Assembly (NCBI RefSeq): GCF_000350225.1
Contig: NW_005179169.1
Span: 4,308 to 68,307 of the forward strand
Direction: 5' to 3'
Source: Chondrus crispus
Taxonomy: Eukaryota > Rhodophyta > Florideophyceae > Gigartinales > Gigartinaceae
DNA length: 64,000 nucleotides
A program made the position numbers and the translations under genes. Positions 51,158-61,861 of the stretch are shown here, piece after piece (positions within the stretch are counted from its first letter, which is position 1; each line of letters opens with the position of its first letter). The notes beneath the pieces are model-generated. The model ran no database searches, was not told the DNA's origin, and saw nothing but the letters and a program-made list of their open reading frames with translations.

Positions 51158-54092
51158 TATTCTCCGCATCAAAAGCCAGCATAGTTAACACCAAGGCGGC
51201 CAACCCGCGAGTGATTGGGTCAGCAAGATGGTACAACGGCCAATACGTCCTCCAAGGCCCACCCCCCTCGTCACGAGCTGCCAGAACCATCCCAATCAAA
51301 CGTCGTTCAAAGCAAAGATCAAAACTACCCACTCATCAGCAGCCAACACAGGATACATCCGCTGGTAAACGTACAAACATTGGCGCTATTCCGCGCGGCT
51401 TACCCAACAAATTGACCCAAAACATCTTCGCGGCGGGCCGCATGCCGGACTCTGACAACGAAACAGGTCAGTCTCCGTCGGAACTCGCCAAGGCGTTTCA
51501 CAAGTGGCATCTTTTATTCAACCACATCAGTCCCCGAACCTTACAGACGATGGCAAAAAACGAGCTCCTGCCACTCCCAGCAATTCTCAAGCGAACCCCC
51601 CCCCCACGGCTCACCTGCTCCGTCTGTGCCCACGGCAAAATGCGCCGGCAGCCGCACAAATCAGCCACGCACCGCTATTCCATCGCTGTTTCCCTGTCCT
51701 CCGATGTTTGCGCACCCATCTCCCCCAAATCGACCCACGGCAACGCATATTTCATTACGTTTAAAGACACAAAGTCCAAGTATGCTATGCTACACTTCAT
51801 GCCCAATAGAAAGAACATACTCCAATTCATAATCTCTACAGTACAGACCATCAAGAGACGTCACGGTCAGCCGCCGCATATTTTCACGACGGACAATGCC
51901 GGCGAGTACATGTCAAAAGCCGCACGTCAATATTACCACGCAGAGGGCATTACGCTCAAACCCAGTACGCCCTACGCTCCGCAAGAAAACGGGATTGCTG
52001 AACGCATCAACAATACTCTAATGACAGCAGCGCGCGCTGCCCTTTACCACAGCCGGTTATCCCCCGTTTACTGGAAAGATGCAGTACGCGACGTGTTGTT
52101 TAAGTACAACATAACAATGCACCACACATCCAAGCAACTACCGTTTACCGCTTGGAACGGGCATGCACCGGCAATTACCTCATTGCACACATTCGGCCAA
52201 CGAGGGTTCATTCCCATAATACGCAGTAAGACAAAGCTCCAAGCCCGCGCACACCCTGTCCGTTACATGTTCGACATCGACGAATCGCATCTCATGGTGC
52301 GGACCCTCGCAACTGAAGAATACAAGCGAGTCAGGACGATCGATTTCAAACCATACTCCCGCACCTTGGACCCCGTCGCCACACAAACGACAGCCAACAA
52401 AACGCATATCCCACACCCGGATCCCACCCACGTAACAGAAACCACACCGGCACCACGATCGCACAAGCAGGCCATGAGATACCCCGACGCTCAGCTGTGG
52501 GAGCGCGCACACAATCTCGAGCTTGACAAATTGGACGAAGCAGGAGCCATCAAAATGGCTACCCAGGTCCTCCATCCCCCCCCAAAACCCGGCTGATCCC
52601 CCTCACGATGACCTACCGCTATAAACGCGCAACAAATGGGGACATTCTCGAGCACAAAGCCAGGTGTTCAGTAAGAGGGGACCTGATGCAACCGAATATC
52701 CACTATGACCCCTCCCAACGAGCCTCTTATATGGCAGACAAGGATACCATACGGCTTTTGTTTGCAATATAGGCCGCAGGTAACCTCGCCTGTGACCACT
52801 TTGACCTCAAGTCAGCTTACATTCACGAAGACTACAAATACAAAAAGCCTGTGTACGTGAAGCGGCACCCACGTTTCAATGGTCACCTCAAACACAAGGG
52901 GCCAGGCGGGCGATTAACCAAAAACGTATACGGCACTCCCTCAGGGGGATACTTTTACCTCGAAGGTGCGCACACATTCCTGCGCAGCCACGGCTACCAA
53001 CAAAGCGAGCAGGACTCATGTCTTTTCTTCAATATTCATTCACCCAAATCCTTCATATTCATAGCCCTAAGCTCGGACGACTTCCTAATAGTGGCCTCGC
53101 ACACATCGCACATCGAAAAGCTGCATCAGGCGCTATCAAAAAGGTACAAAGTGAAACGGCTCGGTCCCCCAGCACAGTACCTAGGGTGGACAATCCAACA
53201 CCAGAAAAATGGAGCAGTGAAAATCAGCCAACCGACGTACATCCATAACGTCCTCACTCACATGCGCATGACCACTGCCAACGGAAAAAGCACCCCTTAC
53301 ACCGATGGCATCAAACTGCATGGCCCCACAGATAAAGATACCCCAATACTCCATCTCAAGGCAAAGTACCAACAAATTATGGGAGAACTTAGATATATAG
53401 CAGACTGTACGAGGCCGGACATCGTTTTTCTTGTCAACAAGCTGGCAGCAGCCACGCATAGCCCGACCAAACGCCACTGGGTTCACCTAAAACGACTAAT
53501 ACGATACCTGGTCGCCACGAGAGACGACGGAATCTTGTACCAACCCTCGAAATCTCACACCGGCCTTTCATCTGTCCTTCACGAACCAACCACACCCACA
53601 CGACCCCACCCTGTTCAATCTTATTCAGATGCCGATTTCGCTGGCGACGAGGCGGATCGCAAATCAACAACCGGCGCCCTCCATCTATTCGCAAACGCCC
53701 CCGTCGCATGGACATCGACCAAACAATCCATGCAAGCCCTATCGACGTGCGAAGCCGAGTACATGGCGGCATCCACGGCTGTGCAGACTACTCTCTGGCT
53801 GCGACGCATATTGCAGGAGTTATCCATCCTCCCTCCAGCCGCCACACCCTTACTTGTCGACAATCAAGCAGCAATCGCCATTGCAACGAACACAGCGCCC
53901 ACCAAAAAGCGGAAATTTATCAACTTGAGACACCATTTCTTGCGCGCACACATCGCCAACGGCGACATCAAAGTCCTGCACGTCCCGTCTGAACGCATGC
54001 TGGCAGGCATGCTTACGAAGCCGCTGGGTGCACAAAAGTTCAGGGCCAACAAGCAAAGAATATCCATGACTCAAACATGGGCGGATAATTGA
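51158..54092 (+). pseudogene. pol: Copia 2 pol (IN-RT-RNH), interrupted
   Basis: The first block (51211-52596) has the His/Cys integrase region (WHLLFNHIS, CSVCAHGKM) and the core triad: Asp in SSDVCAP, Asp in TTDNAGEY and Glu in PQENGIAERIN. Reverse transcriptase starts after a frame change near 52590, with a TAG in LLFAI-stop-AAGN near 52770. The main later frame (52851-54092) has FDLKSAYIHEDY just upstream, then GTPSGGYFY, SSDDFLIVA in place of YVDD, and RNase H (SYSDADFAGDEADRKSTTG, then CEAEYMA, LVDNQAAI). Interruption plus the altered active site indicate a dead copy. Confidence 0.8.
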
Positions 54093-54095
54093 CTC

Positions 54096-54315
54096 TGTTA
54101 TGAGCCACTCTGACACCTGCATCCGAGCAGAAGGAATGCTATTACGCAAAGCGTAACCAAAACAAAACGCTCGGACACAGAAAACGCGTGTCCCAAGCCA
54201 GTATTATTATTACGCAACGTGTACACGTACACACGAAGACTTCAGCGCCCATTTTAAGTATCTGAATAAACCACGCCGACGGCCAAAAGGGATCGTCGTC
54301 GATTACGCAATCACA
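54096..54315 (+). repeat. 3' LTR of Copia 2 (long form)
   Basis: 220 bp, TGTTAT to ATCACA, containing a segment (about 54102-54207) that the 5' copy lacks. A short TTACGCAA-AGCGTAA inverted motif lies near 54143-54158. Confidence 0.85.
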
Positions 54316-54515
54316 GACAAGGTCTGTGAACGCTGTTCGGCGAATGGAATGGGGCTTAGATGCCGCTTTCACATGTTTTCACGCGCGACGGACGGACGGC
54401 TGCATGACACCTAGACCCGTGTGGCACGTGGCACTTTTCGTGTTCGTGCGTCTGGCCGGCATTAATGGGGGGGGTGGCATTAGCAAATGTGGCACTAATG
54501 GGAGTCCCCCCCCTG

Positions 54516-56349
54516 TACACCCCTTACTGCATTTAGTGTCACGCACAGTATTTCGGTGTGGGCCCACCGCTTTAGAGCTACACATATTAGTGCAAGTTAC
54601 ACTATTAGATTCGTTACACTATTCACTGCTGAGCTTATTTAATGTACGCTACGTTATATACTTCTTTTTAAAAAAGTGTAACAACAAAACGGTATCCGAT
54701 GACTGAATAGTGCCTATTCTTGAGCCCCACTCTTCGTAGCTACTCTTCCTTCACAAGTACTCCCGGTGCTTCGTCACTATGCGCTGTAAATATGGAGTCA
54801 GCTGAGAGACCTCCCAAACGCCGTTAGTGTTTAGAGCCATCCCAGTCATTATCATGGCTTTTCGAGCATAGGTAAGACCATCTGCATCACACTGACGGTT
54901 AAAATCGCGAACTGCATCAGCTGGGAGACGCAAGAAAAGCTGTGCGCTGCAACTTGTAGCAGTCTGGTGATATTTTGGGTAAGGTTTGGGAGGATCGTCA
55001 GCGGCGGGATTAGAGCAATTATAGTGCACTTACATTAATTAGAATTACGACTAAGCGCTCATCACGGATATTAGTGTAAGTGACATTAATTCGGTAGTTA
55101 CACTATTAAAAGCGTTACTCTAAATTTGGTAACTGGGTGTAGTACATATGTGACTCTATAGGAAAGAAAGGAAGGATGACCAGTCGGAAGGAGTAGGACA
55201 CGTAGTGGGACAGCTCAACACCACCACAAGTAGGGTCTTACAGGAATGCGCCTATGATATGCTCAACACAAATATCTCGGTTTGCCACACAAAATGAATA
55301 GGACCACTCGAGGGGAGTTGTTTATCATCTCAGAAAGAAAAAACATCATCATTCATCGCCGAGCATTGAAATGTGAGAAATGTTTTGGCATGAAAATTTG
55401 TCATTAGAATAGTGTAGATAGTAGACTCGCGGTAGAGATGCTCTAAGACGTTACAGAGAATCCCGGTACGAAACAGTATTTTTTCAACATCAACAAACCC
55501 TTCCGACTCAAGGTCCATTATGACTTCTTAGGGGGCACAGGCCCATGGAAAGATGCTAGTGTGCCCGATCTACCTACCAGACACATGCAGTTTGGTTCGC
55601 ACTTGTGATTTGAAGAGTTTCCCCTTTTCCGGCGTACTCCTTCAGTGGATTAGAAATTTCCGTGCGCATGGTCAAGACCGGTCTCCATTACTAAATCGCG
55701 CGCTCACACAGTATATCGAAGCTACGAATTGTTGTTAGACTTATTTGTAGTAGTCGTCCTTCGATGAAATCAGAAAGTTCGAAGCAGTTCTCGTACAGGG
55801 CTCCTCGCATCTCTTGCCCGAATATGCCCTAGAGCTTCGTGAAGAGTTGAGATTGATCTCCAATACTCATCTTCGCCGAATAATCTTCTCCTTTATGCGG
55901 TGTAGGGACAGCTCTACTTCTATATTCTAGTTGAAACCCGCACCTCTGTGCCATCTCGCTTTCTCGTTGGCGCAGATGTGTACGGTGCTGGAGTGCAGCG
56001 CCATGGCAAGGTCTAAATGGTCCTGAGTTTTCGGGTAGTGCAGCGAGCGAGAAAGAAAGGGTTTACATGTGTATTAAAAGTGTTTCAGAGCATTGTGGTA
56101 TGAATCTAGAACAGCCGCGAAATCATGATTGCTCTGGTCGACGTTACACGTTGTGTGTGAAACGTCTCTCCTTTCTCTTCGGGGAGAATTTTGGCACGAT
56201 ATCAGGGCAGCGTATGTATGCTCCACATCTAATAATTCGAAGAGTTGCATCTTGGCCTAATAACTTCGGGGACCGAGGAGTCGGGATAACCAAAGTATGT
56301 TGTTGGTTGTGCAGATGAAGGATCGATGAGGGTTTATTGACGAGAAGCG
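54516..56349. other. Intergenic with TTAGTGTAA-type repeats
   Basis: Segments at 54580-54625 and 55066-55112 share ATTAGTG(C/T)AAGT followed by GTTACACTATTA, framing a minus-strand frame (55029-54751) of unknown nature that starts with GTG. This may be another small mobile element, but no clear ends were found. From 55140 to 56330 no coding sequence was recognised. Confidence 0.35.
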
Positions 56350-59300
56350 AACTCGTCGTCGCTTAAATCAAACCGGAATCCGGAATGAGCTGGCTGTTCT
56401 AATTACAGGCCAGCTCTTGATTATTTTAAATTACACCGTAGAAACTACATCTACAGAAAACCGAGTTCGGAATTAGAATAGAACCAGACCAGCGGTCACA
56501 CTCCCCTCTTTCAAAGCGCAAGAATCTTCCGAGCTTTTTCGACCAGCTCGCGAGGACTGTTCTTGCGTTGCAGCAGACGTTCGAGCATACGAGGAACATC
56601 CTCGTAAACGTTAGCAATGGGCTCGAGCGTATCATCCGAATTCGGTAAGCCCTTCCAGCGGACTACAACGTAGACGCCATCAAGGAGTTCTTCCAGTCTC
56701 AAGAGGCGCTGTACTATCATTCCGGTTTCGGATTGTAGAACATGGGACATAACTGCGTCCGTGTCCAGTGTCGGATCATGATAGAACTTAAGCCTGCTGG
56801 CATGTAGCTCTTCCGATTTTCCGGTTCGTAGATCTTCGACTAGGTAGACGTAGTCATTATTGCGCGTAGCACGCGTCGCGGTCCGCGCCAACGGAGAGCA
56901 AGTTTTTCACCAGCGAAGAAGTCTTCCCTGGCAACAAGCACGAAGTCGCCATCCGTAAAATTCGGCAGCGTTCCACTTGAGGCTTTTTTTCGTCCGAGTT
57001 TCAGGTTCTTGTCCACAGTATCCCGTACGATCGGATGTAACTCAGCGACGCGCACCTTGAGGGTGCTGATACTGAGAAGCTTTTCTAGCTTAGCAGCCTC
57101 GACCGTAATTGGTTGGATCGTAGAACTTCGTAGGAAGGTCGCAATGGGCGCAGTCGGTTCGCAACCCATGAATGCCGTAATCGGAGAAATGTTTCCACGC
57201 TGAGGAGACGGGGCGTTGTTAAGCGCGCTCTGCACGAGCAGCAAGATATCCAGCCATTCGGTAAAGTACATTTGAAGCTCCGATAATACGGCTCGCATTG
57301 CGCGAAGTAGTTCGCGTCCCAACCGCTCGACGGCACCGTTACTCCACGGACTGTACGGTAGCGTAAAATGATGCGGTACCTTCAGACCTTTCCCGATCAG
57401 TCGGACCGTTTCATTTCGGAAATGCGTTGGACCATCGGACATAAATCCATTTGGCACACTCAACGCAGCGCACCAGTCGATGATGGCAATTGCTGCATTT
57501 TCAGCCGAAATATGGGAAAAGGGAAAGAACCAATTGTAATCCGAATGGTCGTCGCGCAACATGAGGACATATTTTCCTCCATCCGAAGTCGGTCCAAGTT
57601 CGATGTAATCGAACTGTAGAAGGTCATTAGGACCAGTTCCGTGTACAGCCGGACCGAACGGGCGGGGAACCTTTCCCCCTCCAATTGTCGAAAGACAATG
57701 GATGCAGGCCTGAACGAAGGTTCAGATGTCGGTCGTCATTGTTGACCAGAAGTAGTGCTTCCGTAGCACTCGTTCCGTAGAATCGCGGCCTCGGTGTCCC
57801 GCGGGCCCAGTGTGTGCGATGATGCACATGCGAAGTTGTAAATCCGAAGCTCGGTCAGGAATCCAAACCGAACCATTGGGGTTTTGCCAAAGTCCATCTG
57901 ACTTCCCGAGATTCGGCGGCATTTCCGATTGTGCCGAAGATTGCGCGTCCGAAATTTCGGTTGGAGACGGCCATTCAAAATCCGTCCCGGATGAAGATGG
58001 AAGTTCCGGAATTCGGATAAGTCGCCGTAATGTCGTAGGAGCCGACCAACGCCCGAGGAGATCGGCCCACACATTAGCCGTTCCCTTAATGTGGAAACAG
58101 GTGTAGTTATAAATCGACAATCGGACAACCCATCGAAGGACTTTGCGAAGCGAGGTCTGGGTCGTGTCAGGCATTACCGAAAGCGGATCGAATAGGAAGA
58201 TAAGATTGTTATGATCCGTAAATAGGTCGAATCCTTCCGGTGTAAAGGCAATCCAGTGCATGCGATCCAATGTGGCAAGGATCGCGTAGGCCTCCTTCTC
58301 GAGAATAGACCAACCGAATTGTACGGAATTAAATCGCCCAGAGAGGAAGGCGAGGGGCTCTTGCCGCTGCTTCTCGTGGGCGTTCTTGAGGTCCTCATAG
58401 GGAACCTGAGTGACGATGCCAGACCAAACGGAGTCCGAAGCATCGGTATAAACGCACAGGCGTTTCCCATCATCGCGATGGGACAACGTAACCTGTTCTG
58501 CAAGGGTGTGCTTGCAATTTCCGAAAGCTCGGGTTTCGGAATCTCCCCAGCCCAATGTGGAGAGTATGTACCGAGAAACGGAAAGCTTGGTCCGTTTTCC
58601 GGCATTCTTGTAACCTTTCTCCATAAAGTCGTGGAGCAGTGCGACAAGATCCGAAAACTTCGGTATTCCACTTTTTACCCACTGGAGGGCGCAGACAAAT
58701 TGCTGTAAGTGTGCACCGGTAGTCGGAAGTTCCATATTCAACAGACCATCCAGGCGTCTCGGGTCGTACCTTATACCGTTTTCGGAAATCATTCGGCCGC
58801 ATCATCGGATATTTTTGGCGAACAGCACGCACTTCGCCGGATGCAGCTTGAGATTGTGCTGACCGCAAAAGCGGAACATGTCTTGGACAGAGCTCAAAAG
58901 TCCGGAAACGGTTTTGTCGTGCAGGAGAATATAATCCAACCACGACAGCAGGGTGTTCCGTAAATCGGCAGGTAGAACCTCGGCCAATGCCGATTGTAGA
59001 TGGGTAACGGCGTTCGTGGTGCCGTGCAAAACCCGCGTCGGAGAAAATATCGGGGTTGGGGTTATGAAAGATTGAAGCATCGAAGAATCGGGTTCGAGCT
59101 CCAATTGCCAGTAACCGTGCGATAGGTCAAACGTGGCGAAATACCGGGAACCGATTAGCTTGCCGAGCTCGTGCTCGATATTCGGCATTGGAAACTGATG
59201 TTTCACCGTAAATCGGTTAACGGGACGTAAGTCTACCGTAAAGCGGAATTTCGCAGGACCGGGTTTCGGAACCAGGACCGGTGCGCATTCCCATGGAGAC

Positions 59301-60427
59301 GTTGGGTTTGGATAAGCCATGCCATGCTGCACCAGCTTATCCGTCATATCGGCAAGGAATTCTTGTTGTTCCTTACTGTAATTCCGAAGTCGGACTTTAA
59401 TCGGCCGAACATCGGGAGTGAGGTCAATTCGCAACGGGCGAAGTTTTGCCGGGGAGCCGGAAGAGAATGACGTCCGAAATATGTCGCGGTGCTCGCCCAC
59501 AATTTGGTTCAATTTCTTGGCGTCCTCTTCAGGCAATCCGTTTTCTCGGGCAGATTTCTTCAATATTCCGATATCGGTTAGTACCTCCTCGTGCTGCTCG
59601 GCATCAATAGGATCGAGCAGCGACGGGTCCGGGAACAGGTCTTCTTCCGTCCGAGCGGTGTAGTACTTGGCACGAGGTGTATCCTTCCGAGATTCGGTTT
59701 TCTTCTTTGCCGAAATATCGGAAGTAATGCCATTGAGGCGGGCGAACATCATGCGGCTCACAACGCCGCCTCTTCCGAGCGTGGTCGGATTTCCCACGTG
59801 GGAGCAGTCGGACCCATCGAGGGCCGACCGATTATCCTCCAGGAGAGTACGCGTGTCCACCTGGAGATGCCGAAGAACGGGCAGTCCTATTATTAGGTCT
59901 TCGCACGCCAGCTCGTCGTCCGCAACGAGGAATGAGACGTTGGCGAGTGCGAGTTGGCCCGATGCCAACTGTAATACCGTTTTTGGAATTGTCCACGTGC
60001 GGGAAAAGGTGAACGACTGTGCGTCGTAACCTGACTTCAGGGCAACCTGAATGTGCACCGGTTCGATCGCTCGAATTTTTCCGATGCCGCGGACGGCAGC
60101 TCGCTCGGCGAGAGTGGGAGAGACGAGACTGTCGTCACTCCCGTCGTCGCATCTTCCCGTAGCGGAAATAGATGCACGGCCATCTGAAACCAGAACCGGG
60201 CAAGATGGCGTTTCCGAATCTTCGGTTTTCTTCTGTCCCAAGGGAGGTTTTGTCATGCGACCAGAAGTAGGTCGTCCTTTTGAAGTGTCCGTAGATTCGG
60301 AATTTTTGTCACTCGTGTGACTGCGGGTGGAACGGGATGGACCATCCCGTGCCTTTGAAGCCGCAATGTCGGAAAGATACGTGGACTTCTGTTCGTTCGT
60401 TGACTGCCGGCTGTGGTACAATTCCAC
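56350..60427 (-). mobile_element. Gypsy retrotransposon 1, decayed, chromodomain-bearing
   Basis: Minus-strand pol with the order protease-like, RT, RNase H, integrase, chromodomain-like, which is Ty3/Gypsy. No gag and no LTR pair were found. The AT-rich stretch at 56330-56480 with AATAAA on the minus strand may be its 3' LTR, but the boundary is a guess. Confidence 0.75.
56511..60427 (-). pseudogene. pol: Gypsy 1 pol, interrupted
   Basis: One frame runs from 60427 to 56840 with stops at 58800-58802 (TGA after KNIR) and at 57722-57724 (TGA). A frameshift near 56860-56890 follows. It has a protease-like region (about 60070-59850), RT with KFRFTVDLRPVNRFT, then FATFDLSHGYWQLEL, and WLDYILLH, where Tyr replaces the second Asp of the YxDD-type centre. 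RNase H (YTDASDSVWS, EKEAYAIL, FTDHNNL) is next, then integrase (HTGPAGHRGR, QACIHC, QFDYIEL, MSDGPTHFRN, NGAVERL). The last part (GVYVVVRWKGLPNSDDTLEP) is chromodomain-like, as in chromoviruses, which use it to choose integration sites. Confidence 0.85.
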
Positions 60428-60879
60428 ACCGCGACCCTTGGTGGGAGATGAGAACCGTCGGGACGGGCGGTTACTACTCTAGTAATCGTGCACGCGCCCT
60501 CTGAAAGCACAGTAGTACCTCCACGGCGTACACGTGGCACAACCGTTGGCGCCGGTTGTGGCCACGGGCACACGTGTGCGACCCGTCCGGTAAGTGATTA
60601 GCAATGAGTGGTTAATGGTACAAATTAGCCAATTTAGTACAGTAGCTGGTATACAGTATGTAATAGCTACTGTAGCGGGACAGGTGTCCTGGCGTCCCAC
60701 TTAGGGGTTAAGACCGGGGGCACCTGCCCCATTCCAGTAAACGGGGGCAGACTCGCCTCCCTTCCCTTTACGGCTTTTTGCTAACTCCGTCCGGTTTTAC
60801 CTCTAAGTCTCAGGCTTCTAACCCGTGACCGGCTGTGTGGTTATAGCACCTCCACTCAGCTGCGCGTCACCAGCCACGT
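60428..60879. other. Non-coding spacer between head-to-head Gypsy elements
   Basis: Contains the hairpin GTGGCACAACCG / CGGTTGTGGCCAC around 60533-60563 and G/C tracts near 60710-60755. It probably includes the 5' LTR or leader of Gypsy 2, but without a second LTR in the window its edges cannot be set. Confidence 0.4.
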
Positions 60880-61782
60880 GTGCCTTCCCTCTTTACAAGT
60901 TCTTCCGATCGGTCCGCGCTCGCGTGGGTACCCCGCGTCGCGCGCTCCCTCACACTAATCCCCTCTCGTTTCCGAGTGGTCGGGACGTGGGTAGTTATAC
61001 CACATTTTGGTACTCTTGTGGAGGGGTTACTTCCCGCCACGTGCGCGCAGGTCCGCAATTACCTCGCCCAATCCGTGGCTCGATACGCGCAAGCGATCGG
61101 GGAAACCAATCGGGCTTCCCGCCGGCAGGGGATGTCAGCCATGGCATCCCGGGAGCCGTCCGGAGCGGCCAGAAGATTCGAACGTACCGCCAGGACACGT
61201 CCCGTGCTGTCGGTTGAGTCGGCATCCGACATCCCGACAGCTGGAGGATCCGTGGCAGAAGAAATCTTGGCCGTCACGGACCACACCGCGACGCCGAGCT
61301 CGTTAAGCTCGCCGCCGACGAGTTATTACCCGTCGACGGCAGCCTCGGCATCAGGCGCCGCGGGTCCGCCCGCTAACCCGGGCGATGTGCGCGCAGGAAC
61401 GTACGGGAGGCAGGGGCAGAACCCACCGGTCCGGTTCTCCAGTGGGGGATTCCCCGGACCGCCGCCGTGTCGGTTCTGCCTTGACACTACGCACCGACAA
61501 GAGGAGTTTCCCGTCGTTGCCGATGCGGGCCTGCGGAACAAGCTTCTGGAGGCACGAGAGGCCAACTACGAGAAGCTACGCATCCGGCAGGGCCTCCGCC
61601 CGGGATCCCCGTTCAACCGCCAGGGGCCGTCCGCCTGGAGAAACCAGCGTCCAACGGCCCCCGCGGGCGTGAACGTGATAGGAGAGCCGCACCACGGCCC
61701 TACCGAAGACTACGTGGCGCAAGCCGCGGATGAAATCCGCAAGGACTTGCTGCTGACGGGGGAAGCCGGGGAGGACGCGTAG
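60880..61782 (+). CDS. gag: Gypsy 2 gag C-terminal part, defective zinc knuckle
   Basis: The frame is open from before 60880, with the first ATG at 61132. Composition is Ala/Pro/Arg/Ser-rich. A knuckle-like motif reads CRFCLDTTHRQEEF: CX2CX4HX4 followed by Phe where the last zinc-binding Cys belongs, so zinc binding is probably lost. The N-terminal capsid part is not recognisable upstream, suggesting truncation. It may be a non-functional remnant rather than an expressed gene. Confidence 0.55.
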   Translation: MPSLFTSSSDRSALAWVPRVARSLTLIPSRFRVVGTWVVIPHFGTLVEGLLPATCAQVRNYLAQSVARYAQAIGETNRASRRQGMSAMASREPSGAARRFERTARTRPVLSVESASDIPTAGGSVAEEILAVTDHTATPSSLSSPPTSYYPSTAASASGAAGPPANPGDVRAGTYGRQGQNPPVRFSSGGFPGPPPCRFCLDTTHRQEEFPVVADAGLRNKLLEAREANYEKLRIRQGLRPGSPFNRQGPSAWRNQRPTAPAGVNVIGEPHHGPTEDYVAQAADEIRKDLLLTGEAGEDA

Positions 61783-61861
61783 AGGCGACGACGTCTCTCC
61801 TCGTGCCCAGCCACAGAAGCTTAGGCACCCCCGATCCGGCTGCGCCAGTGGAAGCGCAGCC

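Larger units (their letters stand above)
49531..54315 (+). mobile_element. Copia retrotransposon 2, decayed, with unequal LTRs
   Basis: The element is bounded by the 5-bp target duplication GACAA (49526-49530 and 54316-54320). Both LTRs start TGTTAT and end ATCACA. The 5' copy is 111 bp and the 3' copy 220 bp, so an internal segment of about 109 bp is missing from one or gained by the other. The coding region has several frameshifts and a stop, so it cannot move by itself. Confidence 0.9.
48819..54515 (-). mobile_element. pogo/Tigger-type deletion derivative, split by Copia 2
   Basis: Left end CAGAGGGCCC followed by CCCATTAGTGCC (48819 on). The right end on the other strand reads CAGGGGGGGG then CCCATTAGTGCC (ending 54515). 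Both ends are flanked by TA (48817-48818 and 54516-54517). Extra GGCATTA/GGCACTA units lie just inside the right end. Removing Copia 2 and one copy of its target repeat leaves about 0.9 kb, carrying only the two ends of a transposase gene. Confidence 0.8.

Noticed and set aside
54751-55029. 92-codon minus-strand frame
   Set aside because: Starts with GTG, is short and matches no family; kept only as part of a possible unrecognised element.
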